64,000 nucleotides of DNA from Helianthus annuus (Eukaryota; Streptophyta; Magnoliopsida; Asterales; Asteraceae): NCBI RefSeq assembly GCF_002127325.2, contig NC_035447.2, positions 29,385,249 through 29,449,248 of the forward strand, given 5' to 3'. Numbering within the stretch: the stretch's first letter is position 1; every line of letters begins with the position of its first letter. The translations under genes and the position numbers were made by a program. Below, piece by piece: positions 55,006 to 64,000 of the stretch. The notes below the pieces were generated by a model. The model was not told the DNA's origin and searched no databases. It saw only the letters and a list, made by a program, of their open reading frames with translations.

Positions 55006-56787
55006 ATGGAGAACGCGAATAATGAACCAGTTAATGAGGTTACTCAATCTGAGCAACAACCGGGGGATCAATATATGACTAGGCAGGATATAGAAAATAT
55101 CGTTGCTCAAGGGATAGCCAACACTATTCCAACAATAATTGCTCAAGGGATAGCCAATGCTATTCCAGCAATTGTTGCTGCTGTTAAAAATCCAATAGAA
55201 CCTCAACAAATCGTTCCTAGCAAACGTATTTCTGAAGATAACTTCAGTAATAGCGTAAACGGAGGCAATGATCATGTTAATCATGATAATGAACCAAGAC
55301 AAGCTCCGCTCCCTAAGAAAATGAAAGTTGCAACGCCTGGTTGCACTTACAAAGAATTTCTTGCTTGTAAACCCACTGAGTTTGCAGGCAATGAAGGAGC
55401 AACTGCGGCACTGCGTTGGTTAGAGAAAACCGAGGCAGTAATTGCCATAAGTAAATGTGTTCAGGATGATCAGGTCATGTACGCGTCAAACCTTTTCAAA
55501 GAAGGGGCTCTAGAATGGTGGAATACGATGTTATAAGCAAAAGGAAGAAGGATGGCGTATGCTATGAACTGGGAAGAATTTAAGAGCTTTGTAGAAAGAA
55601 AATTATGTCCCGAATATGAAAAGGAACAAATGACAAATAAGTTTTTAACCCACCGGATGGTGGATGTAGATTGTCGAAAGTATACTTCAACATTCTTCGA
55701 GTATGCTCGAGTAGTACCAACCCTGGCTTCGCCAGAGCCGGTACTTATGTCTCGTTATATTTGGGGATTGATTGCTGAAATCCGTAATATCGTCAAGGCT
55801 GCGAAACCTCGCATGATTGATAATGCGGTGGATTTAGCCAATACTCTGACTGACGAACTAGTACGGACAAGAGAAGAAAATAGAAGGAAGGAAGTAGCCC
55901 AAAAGATTACCCAAGGATTCCGTCTGGGTAACCATAACAATTTCAAGAAAAGAGGGAATGGGCAATCTTCCACTAGCCCATTTTGCGATTCTTGCAAAAG
56001 AAAGCATTTTGGAAGATGCAAAGGATATTGCAATTTTTGCAAAATTCCAGGGCATCAAGAAGAAGACTGCAGGAGGAAGAGATTTTCAGTCTGCTACAAC
56101 TGTGGAGAAGCTGGACATCTTAGGCCAGATTGTCCAAAACTGAACAAACTATCTAACAATAAAGCTAAACCTGCAGAAGAAGCAAAAAGGAAGGGAAGAG
56201 CCTTCCAACTGACTGCTCAGGAAGCAGAGCTCATTCCAGATGTGATAGCCGGTACGTTCTTAGTTCACAACGTTTACACAAAAGTATTATTTGACTCTGG
56301 TGCAAACCAAAATTTTATAAATATTTCTTTCTGCCAAACTCTTAACTTACTTTTAACCAGCATTAGGCAAAATTCTACAGTCGAAACGGCAGACGAAAAA
56401 TCTGTTAGCATAGATAAAGTTTTGCAAAAAGAAAATATAGAAATCTCAGGTCATAAATTCTTTGCAAACCTATTACCTATGAAATTAGCTGAATTTGATG
56501 TTGTGTTAGGAATGGATTGGTTAGTAGCCAACCATGCTCGAATTATCTGTGATAAGAATTTTATAGAAATTCAGGCACCCACTGGAGAAATAATAATGAT
56601 TACAGGAGATAAGCCATGTAAACCCATAAAGTTCATATCAGTAATGAAAGTTGCTAATTATGAACAAAAGCAAGGAATAGTTTCAGTAATCATTGATATT
56701 AAAGATAAAGAACTGAAGGAAATTTCTGTAGTTTCAGAATACTTAGATGTATTCCCAGAAAGAATTACCAGGATTACCACCAAATAG
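55006..56787 (+). pseudogene. Gag-protease of the third gypsy element, one stop
   Basis: ATG 55006 (MENANNEPVNEV) to a TAA at 55534-55536, then open to 56787 in the same reading frame. Retrotransposon gag core at KEFLACKPTEFAGNEGATAA to WEEFKSFVERKLCPEYEKEQ. Cys-His boxes CDSCKRKHFGRC, CNFCKIPGHQEEDC and CYNCGEAGHLRPDC. Protease active site VLFDSGANQNF and GMDWLVANHA. An N-terminal direct repeat (about 55103-55130 and 55139-55166, caagggatagcca) is visible. The stop and the later frameshift at about 56760 make it non-functional. Confidence 0.9.
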
Positions 56788-58500
56788 GAAGGTAGAATTT
56801 AGGATTCATCTAATTCCAGAAACTATACCAATAGCCAAGGCACCTTATCAGTTAGCACCCACAGAAATATTAAAACTAAATTATTAAGTAAAGGTTTCAT
56901 AGAACCTAGTTTATCCCCGTGAGAAGGGGCACCAGTGTTGTTTATTAAGAAAAAGGATGGTCCGATAAGAATGTGTATTGATTATAGAGAATTGAATAAG
57001 GTTACAATTAAGAATCAATACCCATTACCTAGGATTGATGATCTTTTCGATCAACTTCAAGGAACTAGATATTTTTCTAAGATATACCTACGTTCCGAAT
57101 ATCATCAATTAAAAGTACAAGAGGAAGACATACCTAAAACTTCTTTCAGGAACTAGGTATGGTCATTACAAGTTTACAGTCATGTCCTTCGGATTAATGA
57201 ATGCACCTGCAGCATTCATGGACAAAATGAATAGGATCTGTAAACCATATTTGGATAAATTTATAATTATCTTCCTCGACGATATACTTATTTATGCCAA
57301 AAGTCAGGAAAAAACATTATCAGCACTTGCATGCAGTATTAACTTTGTTAAGAAAAGAGAAGCTTTTCGCCAAATTTTTCGAAGTGTGAATTTTGGCTGC
57401 CAGAAGTACAATTTCTAGGTCATATGGTGAATCATGAAGGTATTCACATAGATCCTGATAAGATAGCAACAATTACCAAATGAAAGGTTCCGCAATCCGC
57501 AATGGAAATTAGGAGTTTTGTAGGTTTAGCCGGATACTATAGACGGTTTATTAAGGATTTTTCCAAGATAGTTATATCATTAACTAAGCTAACCTGTAAA
57601 ACAGTTAAGTTTGAATAAGGACCTAAACAAGAAGAAGCCTTTAGGATCTTAAAGTATAAATTAACAAATGTCCCAATCTTAGCCTTACCAGAAGGAACAG
57701 AAGATTTTAAAGCATATGGTGATGCTCCAAAATTAGGATTTGGATGTGTGTTAATGCAACGCAAAAAGGTAATTGCGTATGCATCAAGGCAATTGAATAA
57801 GCACGAAGAAAGCTATACTACTCATGACTTAGAATTAGGAGCCATAATTTTGCCCTTAAGATTTGGAGACATTATCTGTATGGAAGTAAGTTTATTGTCT
57901 ATACGGGTCATAAGAATTTAAGATATATATTTGAGCAAAAAGAATTAAACATGAGGCAAAGGAGATGGATGAAAATCCTAAGTGACTACGACTGTGATAT
58001 TCAGTATCACGAAGGAAAGGCTGAAGACGACTAGAGATCGCCAGAAGAATTATATAATAGACAAAATTCGTTGGAGTTTCAAGTTAGAGACAAAATGCTA
58101 TTGAAAATATCTCCTTGGAAAGGAGTTGTTAGATTCGGTAAGAAAGAAAAGTTAAGTCCAAGGTACGTAGGACCATTTCCAGTGATCCAACGTATAGGAC
58201 CAGTTGCTTATCATTTACAACTACCAGAAGAACTAGTTGGAGTACATAATGTATTTCATGTATCCAATCTCAAGAAATATTTATCAGACGAATCCCTGGT
58301 AGTACCTCTTCAAGATGTAGAGGTAAATAAAAAGCTAAAATTGTAGAGAAACCACTGCAAATAGAAGACAAGAAAGTCAAGTTTCTCAAACATAAACGAC
58401 TAGTATTGGTCAAAGTCAAGTAGAATTCAAAGAGAGGACCAGAATACACTTTGGGAGTTGGAATCATAAATGAAGCAGAAATACCCTCATCTATTCCAGT
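56788..58500 (+). pseudogene. Broken pol of the third gypsy element
   Basis: Pieces in order: reverse transcriptase [20 protein letters not shown] (56938 on), [11 protein letters not shown] with the usual D and G changed, the catalytic FLDDILIYAK (about 57271-57300), RNase H pieces with THDLELGA and RQRRWMKILSDYDCDIQYHEG (to about 58030). The frame then jumps at 58030-58065 straight to [20 protein letters not shown] and the GPF motif ([10 protein letters not shown], 58158-58190). The whole zinc-binding and D-D-E part of integrase is absent, a deletion of some 1.1 kb compared with the young element. Several stops and frameshifts occur. Confidence 0.9.
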
Positions 58501-58525
58501 AAATCTCGAGGACGAGATTTTTCTT

Positions 58526-58538
58526 AAGGTGGGGAGGA
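58526..58538 (+). promoter_or_regulatory. Polypurine tract of the third gypsy element
   Basis: Aaggtggggagga directly before the 3' LTR. Confidence 0.85.
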
Positions 58539-59966
58539 TGTAACAACTCTCACTAAAATCAATACTTAGTATGGTAACTTTCTATTAAGGAAGCCCTAAT
58601 TGAGAAACCCAAGTAATTCTACATAAATCCTAAAATTTTCAGAACAATCGGAATCAGGATCAGGGCCCCTAAAACTCAGGGGGGTAAAACCTAGTTGACG
58701 ATTATCCTTCGAATTCGTGGTCTAAGTAGAATTTATCGAAACTGTCGACTCAGCAAGGCTAGGCAGGTGACTAACCTACCCTACCCTACTTTGTCACCCC
58801 AGGCGATACGCGGCACAGGCCACGTATTCTTCCGCGACACGCGGGAGGTGCAAAAATCCAGTATAAATAGGGGGGTTTGGGACTTGAAATTTGGCGTTAA
58901 TTCGACGAGAAAATTCACTTCGTAGACGAAGTTATACATCGTTTACTACAAATCACACACCGCACGAATCGCTGCCGCAACCAGGGTAATAACTCGATCG
59001 TTATTACGATTCAACGTCCGATCGATTGAAACTATCCAACAATTGTTTGAGTGCTGCTCAAATTGAGCTTATACTTTGTTATTCGTCGTGATTTCAACTT
59101 GAATATTTGAGTGTTGTTCGAATTCGGACTATGCTCTGTTATTCGTTGTGAATTCGTTGAATTATTAAGTATTGCACTTTGTTAATCGTTGTGAGGGTTT
59201 GATCTCGTGAATTGACGTAACTGCTGTATTAGTTACTAACCCCAATTGCGTGTATTGTGAATTAAATTAGGTTAATCAAGGCTAATCAGTAGGCTTATAC
59301 ACTACTCGTTAAATCTGCAATGTGAGTCATTCTCTTTTTATCAACTGTTTTACAATACTCCAAATTATTTTCAAAGGTTATAATTACAGGGACTAAGTCG
59401 TGGATATCTTGAATCACTGGCTATTGGGGTATTGTGCACATTACTAATTTTCTCCCCGTTAGGTTCATTGACCTACTAGGGATAATCATCACTATTTGGG
59501 TTCATTGACCTAATAGTGGTATAACCATCGTCACCATTGTGACACGACGCCAGATAAAAATAAGATATAAACCATTGTAATCGCTCTTATGCTGTAATTA
59601 ATAACTATGTATCATTTTATAAAACCTGAATGAACTCACTCAGTATTTCCCTGCTGACAAAACCTTTTTCAAACATGTTTCAGGTGATCTGTTGTGAGTT
59701 AAGAAAAGTGTCGTGGAGCACTACCAGCTTAGAGAAGTGGCTCAATGTAAATAAATAAAGAAACATGTTTTGAAAAATAAAGATTTCCCAGTGAAATCAC
59801 CTTATTGTAAATTACAGGGTTTTATCTCTAAATTATGTAACGTGCAGTTTTAAATATTGAAAGATCCTGTTTTAAAAAGACTTCCGCTGTCGCCTAAATT
59901 AAAATGCCACGGGATTTCTATCCTGCAGCTCCTGAAACGGGTCAAACCGGGTCAAGGGCCGTGACA
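58539..59966 (+). repeat. 3' LTR of the third gypsy element
   Basis: Collinear with 52343-53786 and followed by the GTAGA duplicate. Confidence 0.93.
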
Positions 59967-59994
59967 GTAGATCTGATTAAGTTAAACATTTGTT

Positions 59995-60290
59995 CAGACT
60001 TAAACGATGTTTGGCCTTAAACAGATGTTTGGCCTTTTATATCAGAGGTTTGGACTTAAACAGATGTTTGTGCTTAAACAGATGTTTGGTCATAAACAGA
60101 TGTTTCACCTTAAACAGATGTTTGGCCTTCTATGTCAGATATTTGGACTTAAACAGATGTTTGGCCATAAACAGATCTGTGGCATTAAACCAAACATCTG
60201 TTTAAGGTCAACATCTGTTTGACTATTGGTCAACATCTGATTGATTTTTGGTCAACATCTGTTTTAATTTTGGCCAACGTCTCATTTAGT
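59995..60290. repeat. Helitron 2 minisatellite, ttaaacagatgtttggcc type
   Basis: About ten units of roughly 20 bp. The orientation flips near 60185: before it the unit reads ttaaacagatgtttgg, after it caaacatctgttt. Matching repeats in Helitron 1 are at 16570-16770 and 19010-19090. Confidence 0.8.
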
Positions 60291-60569
60291 ATTCAACAGA
60301 ACTTTGAATAACTCAATATCTGTTTAATTTGTTGTTTCGTTTTCTTGAATTCTATGTAATTTTGTAAAGTAGTACAAAAACAAACATTTTTACAAAATCC
60401 CAAATCACCCTATCATTAAAGTAATTTTGTAAAGTAGTTTGCTCTCAACATAATGGAATTGTTGTTGAATAAATCTATTGATCATTAATTTATATCAATT
60501 TTGTAAGTCTGCAGTAATTATTTTTTTACTCTTTGTCAATATATGTTATGCATGGTTTTCTAAGAAACG

Positions 60570-60600
60570 ACCCGTGTTTGCACACGGGTCTTACCGCTAG
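60570..60600 (+). terminator. Helitron 2 3' end
   Basis: Hairpin ACCCGTGT-TTGC-ACACGGGT, then CTTACCGCTAG and a T. Canonical Helitron terminus. Confidence 0.92.
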
Positions 60601-60714
60601 TATATATAATTGTGGGATCATATAGATAAGTTGTACTTGGATTAGTTGGATTGACTTTATTTGTAACGCTTTTGAACTTGAATATGTGTTAACATTTTGT
60701 TTTTTTTTATTATA

Positions 60715-61010
60715 ACGGCCAACAGATTCAATCCCGGGCACTCTCGGGGCACCCACTAGACCAAATGGAGTACTCCGAGAGTAACCCGAGTCCACCACCA
60801 ATTCCGGGAAAAACCCGGTAACCCACCCGCCCGTAGACACGACAGTGAAATTACTGGTACAACCCGTTTGGCTCAATGATCGATCCCAGGTTTCCCTGGG
60901 TCTCCTATCATTGCCCACCAATGTCTCATTATGCACAAAGTGGGAGTTGAACTTGCATCTCTCAAGAGATATGCGAATCTTCCACCACTTGATCTAGAGA
61001 TCATTGGGAG
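60715..61010 (-). mobile_element. tRNA-derived SINE-like element
   Basis: On the minus strand a B box GTTCAACTCC (60943-60952) follows an A-box-like tagatcaagtggtgg (60982-60996) at about 35 bp, as in RNA polymerase III promoters. The body holds gggtttttcccgg and ends toward a T-rich plus-strand run (60700-60711), i.e. an A-rich 3' tail on the minus strand. Target duplicates were not found by eye. Confidence 0.6.
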
Positions 61011-61259
61011 TTTAAATTTTGTAACCGGTAGTCTTAGAGCACCCTTAATTGTGGGTGAAATGATAAGTTTGAATCTTGTCATCATTTTTAGTTGAGGAGT
61101 GAATGTTTTCAACATTTGGGGGAGGTTTGGAATAAAGTTTAGATTTTTTATCCGGAATTTCAGACTCCATTTCAGATGCAGATGGTAAGACCTCCCACTC
61201 ACACACACGTATATAATATTTCTTAATAGGGTTTGTGGAGTGAAGAAAAAATCCAATCT

Positions 61260-61599
61260 AATTCGCCACGATTAGACGAATGCTCAACCGGGTGTGGACT
61301 TATATGATCCTCACGAGCTCTAAACGTTGATGAATCTGCAAAACTAAACAACACCATGAAACTCGTTACGAGAAGGATAGGTGGGAGTCCTTCTCGTAAC
61401 CACCATCCGGTGTGAGAATAAGTATTTACTCTAGAGAGAGAAATAAGAGTAAATATGAGTGAGAGTCAAGAATGTAGAATGATTTCACCTTAATGGAGTG
61501 TCGTATTTATAGCCAGAATGATGGAAGAGGAAAGGTCAAGACTTCGCTATCAAGATTATCCATTTGCCCCCCTCTACGTTGACAATTAGTGTCCGCAAA
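61260..61599 (-). other. Possible LTR-like segment, minus strand
   Basis: The minus strand shows a TATA-like ctataaatacgac (about 61505-61517), then ctctctctagagtaaatactt and a ctcgtaacgag-type inverted repeat (gagaagga...tccttctc, 61368-61400). It may be the promoter part of an LTR. Ends and partner are not seen. Confidence 0.3.
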
Positions 61600-61755
61600 T
61601 GTAACATCCCAAAATTTTCTTACGCCACGTTATTTAGCAAGTAGCCAATGAGACACACAAGCCACAAAACGAAGTGTGGTCTTTGACGATGGGTTTTGAT
61701 TTAATGAAACTTGAGGGAAAAATAAACTATAGGAACATTATGGGACCATGGGGGG
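61600..61755 (+). mobile_element. Start of a gypsy-type LTR, interrupted
   Basis: TGTAACATCCCAAAATTTTC is a usual gypsy LTR start. After 156 bp a second LTR-like start follows (61756). No end or primer site in the window. Confidence 0.45.
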
Positions 61756-64000
61756 TGTAACACTCCAGTGTTTTGAAAGTCAAAGTCAAGATTGAAGTCA
61801 AAGGAAGAAAAGATTTGCTAATTGCAATCTATCTCTCCTTGGTCAATCCCTGTTTTGACTTCTTTGACTGTATATGGCCTATTTTATGTTACGTTAGTTG
61901 TATTATGAGGAGTAAGTAATTATAATCGAAGTAATCGAAGTATATTATCAATATGAATCGCTTTACGACTATGAATAATAGGAAGTAACAATGCGATAAA
62001 GTCAACTAAACGATAATCGAACTAATCTAATCAACATCGCGCTCGCAAACTCGAATTACGCATTTTGGTGATTATTATACGTGTGTGTGTGCCTTATGTG
62101 TTACTTGTGCATGTTTATTTACGTTATGTGATAATCAATCGAATCGCAATCGAACTCATCGCAATCGAATCGCAATCGTAAAACGAATATGAATTAAGGA
62201 TGATTGTATAATAATTGGTGGAGAAGAGATAGTGCGAGATATTAGTGGTTGGGATTAAAAGTAATTTGAATAGGAAACTCTATCGCATTCGCATCGCTCG
62301 CAATCGAAATCGAAATATCAAGAATCGTCGCGCCGCGTACTCGAACCAGATGCCAGCTGGCCGGATCGCCATCTGACCGGGCTGCCATCCGGTCGGTGTG
62401 CCATCCGACCGACCTATCATCCGGGTGTGGTGTCATCCGATCGACCCACCCTTTCCTCTTTTGGAATCCTATAAATACCCATGTCACTTTCATACTTTCT
62501 ACTTTTGGAAATCCTCTGTCCGAGCAGCACGTGTTCATCACCTTTTCTTCGATTTCTCTCAAACCAGGTAAGATCTCGTCCTAAATCTTGTACTTTCTTG
62601 ATCTACACGCCCTCCTACACCTTTCTATCTTTTAAATCTTCATATTTAACCGTGAAATCACCTAGATTCAAGGGTTCTAGGATGATGTCATCATGTGTTC
62701 TTGAAGAACTTCATGTTTTGGCTTCAATCCTTCAAGAACAACTTGAATCTAACTGATTTCCACATAAATAAACAAAGATCTTTCGTAGATCCAAACATAT
62801 TCACGGTGAAAAGGGATTGAAAGATGGGTTCTAACTTTCTTTCAATTATTTTACACTCAATGCACTCGAAACCGATAGAATCGGATCTAGTTCTAACCCT
62901 ACTCGTTCTTAGTGATGTGTTGGCTCAAGATCCGGATCCTATCCACGAGGCCACCGACTTCGGGTTAATCAAGAACGACCGACTTGAACCGGTTAACTGA
63001 TTGAACGTTGGGTGATTCCTGTTCGGTCAGGTTACCAGGTTCGAAACGGGGTTCTGTTGGGTTAAAACGTTGTCAAAGTGTCTCGATAAAACTACAAACA
63101 ATCAAAACGACCAAGTGAAGGACGAACGGAATGACCAGCACGAAGTGCTATCCGACCGGACTAATGTCCGACCGGACAGTCAGCCGAACGACTGGTCAGC
63201 CGAACGGCTATCACATGGGTCCCACACTTAACCAACTTATTTGAAGTTTGAGTATTGAACGAACTGCTATCCGAACGGACTACCATCCGATTGGATTACT
63301 CTTCGGATCATGAGATACTTGACTTTAACACTTAATCGATTTTTCAACATGTTCAATGCACTAGTGATGCCACCCGACCAGACTGCTGTCCGATCGAGTG
63401 ACAACCTGCTGTGAACTTGTTCTCACAGAAATGGCAACCTATCGGAATACCGTCCGATCGGACTACCGTCTGGTCGACCGACCTGAAAGATAGAGATACT
63501 TCAATATTTTCAAATGCTACAACAAAAACTTCAAAAGTCAAACCATCATACACAAACACATCCTTCTCATAGGAAGAAACAATCCACTCGAATAGTCATC
63601 CGACCGGACTATTATCCGACCGGATAACCATCCAAATGGATTATCATCCGCACGAATTGGCCGTCCGATCGGATTACCATCCGACCGAACTACCATTCGA
63701 CCCATCAACACTTATCCTCGTTTTACGCGTCACTTATGGCTATTCTATTGAACTATTCAGGCTAATCTTACTCTCAAGCGCTCCCTTCAATCCATCCAAC
63801 CGCTGTGAGTATACTCGATCCCTTTTTGCTTTATGCACTTTTGGGTGTTACATACGTTACTTATACAAAATCACAATCGAACACACTGCGCAATACTTTT
63901 AACGCTAACTGTTACCGCATGTATTATGTGACTTAATGAATGCTTGTTTGTTATGTTTACACATGGAATGCTGTCTACCTGCCTTAACGACGATAGTACT
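61756..64000 (+). mobile_element. Putative long LTR, runs off the window
   Basis: Begins TGTAACACTCCAGTG. TATA box CTATAAATA at 62469-62477. No gene recognised in 2.2 kb. It contains degenerate repeats of ccatccgaccggacta at 62340-62450 and 63140-63705. Neither a terminal CA with primer site nor a partner copy is seen before 64000, so the call is tentative. Confidence 0.45.
63140..63705. repeat. Degenerate tatccgaccggacta repeats
   Basis: More than fifteen imperfect copies of a 13-16 bp word, ccgaccgga or ccgatcgga with tac/tat spacers. A smaller cluster of the same word is at 62340-62450. Many copies hold the palindrome CCGATCGG. Confidence 0.75.

Larger units (their letters stand above)
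52343..59966 (+). mobile_element. Ty3/gypsy element in Helitron 2, integrase deleted
   Basis: LTRs 52343-53786 and 58539-59966 (TGTAACAACTC...GCCGTGACA), with target duplicate GTAGA at 52338-52342 and 59967-59971. Extra upstream frame, gag-protease with one stop, broken reverse transcriptase and RNase H, no integrase core. LTRs differ at roughly 2% of positions by eye plus a 16-bp tandem duplication in the 5' copy (caccattgtgac near 53336-53360). It is older than the element at 26458. Confidence 0.93.
46239..60600 (+). mobile_element. Helitron 2, about 6.7 kb without its insertion
   Basis: Starts TCTATACTTTCTATAAAAGG at the last base of Helitron 1. It ends with hairpin ACCCGTGT-TTGC-ACACGGGT (60570-60589) and CTTACCGCTAG, followed by T. 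It carries two small divergent genes, an eight-exon B3-domain gene and a nested gypsy element (52343-59966). No Rep/helicase gene is seen, so it is non-autonomous. Its ends match Helitron 1 closely, so the two are family members that may have moved together. Confidence 0.85.

Noticed and set aside
59990..60222. Two overlapping open frames with repeated LNRCLA or LKQMFG units
   Set aside because: They are read from the 20-bp minisatellite; a repeat free of stops stays open in several frames.
46239..60600. Helitron Rep/helicase gene
   Set aside because: I looked for HUH-type and helicase motifs in the visible frames of all three Helitrons and found none; B3-domain exons are the only large conserved coding part.
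60873..61256. 127-codon minus frame
   Set aside because: It runs across the SINE-like element and its flank; no conserved motif.
62242..62562. 106-codon minus frame with DRMAARSDG repeats
   Set aside because: Produced by the ccgaccgga repeats in the LTR-like region.
1..64000. CRISPR array, operon or ribosomal RNA gene
   Set aside because: The repeats present are tandem or LTR repeats without unique spacers, introns and retroelements mark a plant nuclear genome, and no rRNA-like stretch was seen.

Overview
The window looks like repeat-rich nuclear DNA of a eudicot plant, and most likely of the daisy family (Asteraceae). The grounds are AT-rich sequence with phase-consistent GT-AG introns, Ty3/gypsy and Ty1/copia elements with initiator-tRNA-Met primer sites, Helitrons, PIF/Harbinger and hAT MITEs, and a fragment of a plant RAN1/HMA7-type copper ATPase gene. 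The family-level guess is inference from element style, not proof. I see no intact ordinary host gene. Almost every coding stretch belongs to a mobile element or rides inside one.

Layout. 1-2385: unclear DNA, a degenerate tandem repeat and a probable relic of a Harbinger transposase tail. 2386-2754: a Tourist-like MITE with TAA target duplication. 2769-13430: a decayed Ty1/copia element (TSD AATAC) whose 3' LTR was split by a minus-strand Helitron (8794-13133). That Helitron carries a RAN1/HMA7 copper P-type ATPase fragment and has two successive 3'-end hairpins. 13431-14481: unassigned. 14482-46238 (Helitron 1) and 46239-60600 (Helitron 2): two related plus-strand Helitrons joined head to tail, each with the TC start and, at the end, the hairpin followed by CTA(G).

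Helitron 1 carries a long S/T/P-rich gene of unknown function (19794-45498 in pieces). It is broken by a hAT MITE (20984-21445) and by a 21.3 kb block of gypsy elements (23605-44941). That block contains a minus-strand gypsy element (TSD CGTAT), a Copia-type solo LTR (TSD TATAC), a scrap of a third LTR, and a young plus-strand gypsy element (26458-38331) with two gag/pol reading frames and an extra upstream frame. One deletion appears to have fused the young element's 3' LTR to the minus element's gag. Helitron 2 carries a divergent pair of small unknown genes, an eight-exon gene with three B3 DNA-binding domains (a captured REM-like gene, now broken), and an inserted gypsy element (52343-59966, TSD GTAGA) that has lost its integrase core. 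60601-64000: a tRNA-derived SINE on the minus strand, then LTR-like sequence with degenerate CCATCCGACCGG repeats running off the window.

How it fits together. The order of events reads as: copia insertion, then a Helitron into its LTR; and separately, tandem Helitrons filled by hAT and gypsy insertions. All three gypsy elements carry an extra reading frame between the primer site and gag. In two of them this frame is clearly homologous, has a conserved C-terminal coiled-coil plus basic tail, and is followed by a tandem array of hairpin-forming repeats. With the paired Helitrons and their shared small genes, this is the least described material here.
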